This document shows positions 39,198-41,480 of a stretch of DNA of 41,480 nt, one piece after another. The first letter of the stretch is position 1. Each line of letters starts with the position of its first letter. Position numbers and translations under genes: made by a program. Source of the DNA: Cohaesibacter sp. (GTDB lineage: Bacteria; Pseudomonadota; Alphaproteobacteria; Rhizobiales; Cohaesibacteraceae); assembly GCA_025800105.1 (NCBI GenBank), contig JAOXSG010000953.1, positions 1 through 41,480 of the forward strand, read 5' to 3'. The notes beneath the pieces were generated by a model. The model was not told the origin of the DNA, ran no database searches, and was given only the letters and a program-made list of their open reading frames with translations.

Positions 39198-40451
39198 TTA
39201 TTGGGCTGCTTCCACTGCATTGACCAATTCTTCAACGGCGGCTTTTGAATCATATTCACCGTTGAAATGCGCTGTCACTACGTCATAAATGGCGTTTTTG
39301 ACAGCTGCGCGGTTGGCATGGCCATGAGCAATGGATCCGACCAATGTGCCGCTTTTGGATGCTGCGGCCAGATCGGCCATGCCTTGCTTGCCGCAAGCAT
39401 CAAAAGCATCATTTGGCACATCGGTACGGGCGGGGACTGACCCTTTGACCACATTGAAAGCAGACTGGAAGGTTGGCGACATAATGGCTTTTGCCATAGC
39501 CCCTTGTGCTGCTTTTGCGGACTCTTTGGAGACAGAGAACATGGCAAACTGATCAGAATTGAAGCTGACAGTGCCTTCAGAGCCGGGAACGCGGAAGCAG
39601 AGGAAATCTTTGCCCGGCGCTTTTTTGGCCTTCAAAAACTCGCCCTTGGCCCAGTCACCCATGATCTGGAAAGCGGCATCGCCATTGATGACCATGGCAG
39701 AGGCAAGGTTCCAGTCGCGGCCAGAGAAATTGTCATCAACAAAGCTGCGCAAGGTGGCCATGCGTTCAAAGGCTTCGTTCATTTTTTCAGAGCCAAGGGT
39801 TGCTGGATCCAGATCAACAAATGCCTTGCGATAGAAATCTACGCCGCCAACAGACAGGACGACGCCATCAAACATTGTGGCATCCTGCCAAGCCTGACCG
39901 CCATGAGCGAGGGCTGTGCGACCGGATTTTTTAACGGCCTGCATGGCTGCAACAAACTCGTCCCAGTTTGCAGGTTGTTTGATGCCCAATTCGTCAAGGA
40001 TCGCCTTGTTGGCCCAAACCCAGTTGGTTGAATGGACATTGACCGGAGCAGATACCCAGTGGCCGCCATGTTTGGAGAATTTTTGCAAGGCTTTTGGAAC
40101 CACTGCGTCCCAGCCTTCCTGTTTTGCAACATCGTCCAGATTTGCCAGTGCTTTTTGATCAGCCCAATCCAGAATGTCAAAGCCAAGCATTTGCACAGCG
40201 GTTGGTGCATCGCCTGCGGTGACGCGGGCGCGCAAAGTGGTCATGGCCGCCTCGCCGCCACCACCGGCAACGGGCATATCCACCCAGCCGATATTCTGGT
40301 CAGCCAGATCTTTTTTCAGAACCTGAAGCGCGGCAGCTTCGCCACCAGATGTCCACCAGTGCAGAACCTCCACATCTTCTGCCTGTGCCATGCTGGTTGT
40401 TGCCATCAGCGCTGCGCAAACGGCCATTGTTTTACCGATAGTCCTACGCAT
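39198..40451 (-). CDS. Sugar ABC transporter substrate-binding protein (GtsA-like)
   Basis: 417-residue periplasmic binding protein of family 1 (CUT1). The Sec signal peptide is [20 protein letters not shown] with cleavage after MAQA. The mature N-terminus [19 protein letters not shown] and later [16 protein letters not shown] resemble glucose/mannose-binding proteins of the Pseudomonas GtsABCD type. Two cysteines (FLCFRV, DACGKQ) may form a disulfide. ATG 40451 follows GGGAGGAAA. It lies 44 bases after the aldehyde dehydrogenase gene. The ligand is probably a monosaccharide or small glycoside; resemblance to GtsA is from memory of the family, not a search. Confidence 0.92.
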   Translation of the reverse strand: MRRTIGKTMAVCAALMATTSMAQAEDVEVLHWWTSGGEAAALQVLKKDLADQNIGWVDMPVAGGGGEAAMTTLRARVTAGDAPTAVQMLGFDILDWADQKALANLDDVAKQEGWDAVVPKALQKFSKHGGHWVSAPVNVHSTNWVWANKAILDELGIKQPANWDEFVAAMQAVKKSGRTALAHGGQAWQDATMFDGVVLSVGGVDFYRKAFVDLDPATLGSEKMNEAFERMATLRSFVDDNFSGRDWNLASAMVINGDAAFQIMGDWAKGEFLKAKKAPGKDFLCFRVPGSEGTVSFNSDQFAMFSVSKESAKAAQGAMAKAIMSPTFQSAFNVVKGSVPARTDVPNDAFDACGKQGMADLAAASKSGTLVGSIAHGHANRAAVKNAIYDVVTAHFNGEYDSKAAVEELVNAVEAAQ

Positions 40452-40495
40452 GAAATTTCCTCCCTATTCTTGCGTTGGTATGTTGGGTTTGAGAC

Positions 40496-41480
40496 TTATG
40501 TGCTGGTCTCTTTCACCCATTTTTGCCTTGTATTGCCGATCCGCATGACCAGCGATTTGACTTCCAAAAATTCCTCAAATCCGTATGATCCGATTTCACG
40601 ACCCTGACCGGATTGTTTCATGCCGCCAAAGGCCAATTCAGGAAAACCGTCCATCCATGTATTGGTCCAGACGGTGCCAGCATTGGCGCGGCGGCTAAAT
40701 TCCAGACAGGTATCGACATTGGCACTCCACACGCCTGCCGATAATCCATATTCGGTGTCATTAACCAATTGGATTGCTTCTTCAAGTGTGCGGAAAGTGA
40801 GAATTGTTAGAACCGGGCCAAAGACTTCCTCGCGTGCGATGGCCATATCCGGGGTAATATTTTCAACCACTGTGGGCTGGTAGAATTGCTCTCCCACATT
40901 GGGAACGCGCAAAAGATCGCCGCCAAGGCTGACTTTGGCCCCTTCTCTGACTGCATCCTTGATATAGCCATCGATCTTTTGCAAATGTTCAGGCGTGACG
41001 ATGGCCCCGACTTGCGTCTCGTCATTCAAGGGATTACCGAAAGCCACCTTGCGCGACAAGCCAAGCACACGCTCAACAAAATCTTTGGCAATATCTTCAT
41101 GCACGATAATGCGGCTTGATGAGTTGCAGCATTGACCAACATTGAAATAGACACCGAAGGTAACCGCATCTGCGGCCTGCTCGATATTTGCATCGGGGAA
41201 AATGACTTGCGGGTTTTTGCCGCCCAGCTCAAGAGCGACTTTTTTCAGGCTATCGCCTGCGGATTTGGTGATTAGCTTGCCGACCGCTGTGGAGCCGGTG
41301 AAGGACACCATGTCAATATCGGGGTGACTTGACAGCAGACTGCCAACCGGGTCGCCATAGCCCAGAACGATGTTGCACACACCAGCGGGCAAACCTGCCT
41401 CAGCCAGAAATTCTCCAATCATTGCAGTGGTGGATGGGGTCATCTCAGATGGCTTGACCACACAGCAACAGCCAGCGGCC
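40496..41480 (-). CDS. Aldehyde dehydrogenase, NAD(P)-dependent (5' end cut by window)
   Basis: Only the last 328 codons are present; the frame runs off the right edge, with AAGCCCVVKPSEMTPST (cofactor-binding Lys) read through the border. Visible features are the nucleotide loop SFTGSTAVGKLI, the general-base Glu in ALELGGKNPQVIF and the catalytic Cys in FNVGQCCNSSSR. The motif EVFGPVLTILTF and the C-terminal AFGGMKQSGQGREIG complete the classic ALDH superfamily layout. It resembles betaine-aldehyde and related broad-range dehydrogenases. Together with the choline-dehydrogenase-like GMC enzyme it could turn an alcohol into a carboxylic acid. It is the upstream-most gene seen of the reverse block, so the operon promoter lies outside the window. 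Confidence 0.93.
   Translation of the reverse strand, partial: AAGCCCVVKPSEMTPSTTAMIGEFLAEAGLPAGVCNIVLGYGDPVGSLLSSHPDIDMVSFTGSTAVGKLITKSAGDSLKKVALELGGKNPQVIFPDANIEQAADAVTFGVYFNVGQCCNSSSRIIVHEDIAKDFVERVLGLSRKVAFGNPLNDETQVGAIVTPEHLQKIDGYIKDAVREGAKVSLGGDLLRVPNVGEQFYQPTVVENITPDMAIAREEVFGPVLTILTFRTLEEAIQLVNDTEYGLSAGVWSANVDTCLEFSRRANAGTVWTNTWMDGFPELAFGGMKQSGQGREIGSYGFEEFLEVKSLVMRIGNTRQKWVKETST

Noticed and set aside
1-41480. CRISPR arrays, insertion sequences, prophage genes, tRNA and rRNA
   Set aside because: Looked for direct-repeat arrays, transposases, terminal repeats, integrases and cloverleaf patterns by eye; none found.

Overview
The window looks like a chromosomal segment of an alphaproteobacterium, most likely of the order Hyphomicrobiales (Rhizobiales). 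I infer this from gene order: ntrX-trkA-hfq-hflX-mazG and the rlpA/dac-tmk-holB-metG-tatD-MBL block are arrangements typical of that order. Base composition looks moderate (about half G+C by eye, not computed) and even along the window. I see no insertion sequence, prophage, tRNA, rRNA or CRISPR array.

Positions 1-5.5 kb, forward strand: the 3' end of ntrX (nitrogen response regulator), then trkA and trkH, which together encode a potassium uptake system, then hfq and hflX. A bidirectional terminator at 5.47-5.50 kb separates these from the reverse-strand genes mazG and mnmD. A divergent FAD oxidoreductase (DAO family) follows at 7.2-8.4 kb. Next is a 557-base AT-rich stretch without a convincing gene.

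Positions 8.9-19 kb, mostly reverse strand: a housekeeping run of MBL-fold hydrolase, tatD, metG, holB, tmk, a D,D-carboxypeptidase and the rlpA lipoprotein. It covers translation, DNA replication, dTTP synthesis and cell-wall work. A forward hotdog thioesterase and a reverse membrane-anchored FecR-domain protein converge on a clear terminator at 17.9 kb.

Positions 19-41.5 kb form an accessory catabolic region. It has (a) a Yej/Opp-type ABC importer (binding protein, two permeases, fused double ATPase); (b) a reverse Gfo/Idh/MocA oxidoreductase; (c) a divergent forward operon of a second Gfo/Idh/MocA oxidoreductase, a large FAD_binding_2 flavoprotein and 2-keto-3-deoxygluconate kinase; (d) a convergent ten-gene reverse block: aldehyde dehydrogenase (cut by the window edge), a GtsABCD/MalK-type sugar ABC importer, two GMC flavoenzymes, a small Dabb protein, a LacI regulator and KDPG aldolase. 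Several genes in (d) overlap by ATGA or TGATG. KdgK and Eda point to a lower pathway KDG -> KDPG -> pyruvate + glyceraldehyde 3-phosphate. The redox enzymes would bring an imported sugar, sugar alcohol or glycoside to that level. No sugar-acid dehydratase or lactonase is visible, so the pathway is incomplete within the window. A 12-bp perfect palindrome of LacI-family type lies just after a TTGACA-type promoter in the divergent spacer at 26.55-26.59 kb and probably ties the two arms to one regulator.

All calls rest on reading motifs and gene order; no database search was run. Start codons were moved from the longest frame where ribosome-binding sites or family N-termini argued for it.
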